This document shows positions 63,467 through 64,000 of a DNA stretch of 64,000 bases, one piece after another. Origin of the DNA: Endomicrobium sp. GTDB lineage: Bacteria; Elusimicrobiota; Endomicrobiia; Endomicrobiales; Endomicrobiaceae. The stretch covers positions 156,874-220,873 of the forward strand of contig JAITNH010000006.1 in the NCBI GenBank assembly GCA_031290575.1, read 5' to 3'. Every line of letters begins with the position of its first letter. The first letter of the stretch is position 1. A program made the translations under genes and the position numbers. A model generated the notes under the pieces. The model was not told where the DNA came from. It saw nothing but the letters and a program-made list of their open reading frames with translations, and ran no database searches.

Positions 63467-63895
63467 ATGAAAGTACGCAGAAAAAGAAATACAATTAGTG
63501 CGGAGATTAATATAGCACCATTTACTGATGTTGTGCTTGTGCTTTTGATAATTTTTATGGTAATAACACCTGCACTTATGCAACCAAGTATAAAAATTAA
63601 TATTCCAAAAACAGAAATTGTAGACAATGATAATGAGAAAAATATTTCAAATATAGAAGTTTTTATTTCAAAAGAAGGGCATGTTTATATGGATGGGAAG
63701 TACATAAATAATGCTAATGTTGAGAAAGTTATTCAAGAAAGAATTTCTTCGAATGCTGATATAGTTTTACTTATAAAAGGCGATGAACTTGTTCCATATG
63801 ATTATGTAATACAATTTATTGCAAAAGCTAAAAAAGCAAGAGCATCAAAATTTGCTCTTGCTTTTGAGAATGTATCATCTCACAAAATTATCTGA
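63467..63895 (+). CDS. tolR: TolR (ExbD/TolR family) protein
   Basis: 142 residues: a short cytoplasmic tail, one membrane helix (about 20-37) containing the essential aspartate D21 in NIAPFTDVVLVLLIIFMV, and a periplasmic domain with INIPKTE and VYMDGKYINN. It partners TolQ. The proton-carrying aspartate is intact, so the motor should work. Confidence 0.92.
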   Translation: MKVRRKRNTISAEINIAPFTDVVLVLLIIFMVITPALMQPSIKINIPKTEIVDNDNEKNISNIEVFISKEGHVYMDGKYINNANVEKVIQERISSNADIVLLIKGDELVPYDYVIQFIAKAKKARASKFALAFENVSSHKII

Positions 63896-64000
63896 AAAAG
63901 GTTTAAATATAAATAATTGTTAAAGTTTTTTATTATGATATCTTGAAATATCTTTATTTATAAGTATATATTTATAGTTTGGTGATATAATACTTTAAAT
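63896..64000. other. Non-coding tail of the window
   Basis: The last 105 bases after tolR are AT-rich, and I see no gene start, terminator or other structure in them. Confidence 0.5.

Noticed and set aside
1..64000. CRISPR array, prophage or intact insertion sequence
   Set aside because: No regularly spaced repeats, phage structural genes or full transposase frames were found; the Cas4-like protein stands alone without other cas genes.

Overview
The window is AT-rich DNA from a diderm (Gram-negative) bacterium with a compact but decaying genome. Outer-membrane functions are present (LptF/LptG, Tol-Pal, lipoprotein processing by Lgt and LspA, FtsX/EnvC), as are a meso-diaminopimelate pathway through DapL and a full Mur/Fts block. 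Dead copies of normally conserved genes (tuf, truB), several long gene-poor gaps and broken operon partners point to reductive evolution. Gene content and decay style resemble a host-associated Elusimicrobiota/Endomicrobium-type symbiont; that assignment is inference, not something the sequence proves.

Layout. 1-2062: end of an unknown gene, then mtaB and rsmE on the minus strand. 2392-5833: the classic tRNA-Tyr/Gly/Thr - tuf - rpmG - tRNA-Trp - secE - nusG - rplK - rplA block, with tuf reduced to fragments and rplJL-rpoBC absent after rplA. 5851-12398: rimP-nusA-infB-rbfA-nrnA-(truB remnant)-ribF. 12743-18974: secG, tRNA-Leu, tRNA-Gly, der, plsY, gpsA, an HU/IHF gene, a MerR regulator, tRNA-Pro and a Xer recombinase. 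19059-22829 (minus): nikMN-larB-larC-larE, the nickel-pincer cofactor pathway, without larA. 23487-25705 (minus): lptF-lptG. 26561-31642: lysA-dapF-dapA-dapB-dapL. 31807-38144: murC-murB-ddl-ftsQ-ftsA-ftsZ. 38392-40772: a PHP phosphoesterase and a two-nuclease-domain protein. 40979-43541: metK, then a decayed stretch with one intact small unknown gene. 43542-50321: yggS-proC-yggU-ileS-lspA-lgt-rluD. 50354-53728 (minus): mnmG, a flavodoxin/ferredoxin protein and rsmG. 54243-59376: trpS, ftsX, envC, tsaD, dusB. 59537-63895: pal-cpoB-tolA/tonB-like-tolB-tolQ-tolR.

How it fits together. The left third is translation and transcription machinery, the middle is cell-wall precursor synthesis and division (the DAP made by the dap operon feeds the Mur ligases), and the right end is envelope maintenance. 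TsaD makes the t6A that MtaB thiomethylates, so both steps of ms2t6A37 are encoded here. The main points for a second look are the tuf and truB pseudogenes, the lar cluster lacking its known client enzyme, and a set of unexpectedly long perfect palindromes and inverted repeats lying inside conserved coding sequences (nrnA, dapL, the 492-residue nuclease gene and cpoB). No CRISPR array, rRNA gene, intact insertion sequence or prophage was seen.
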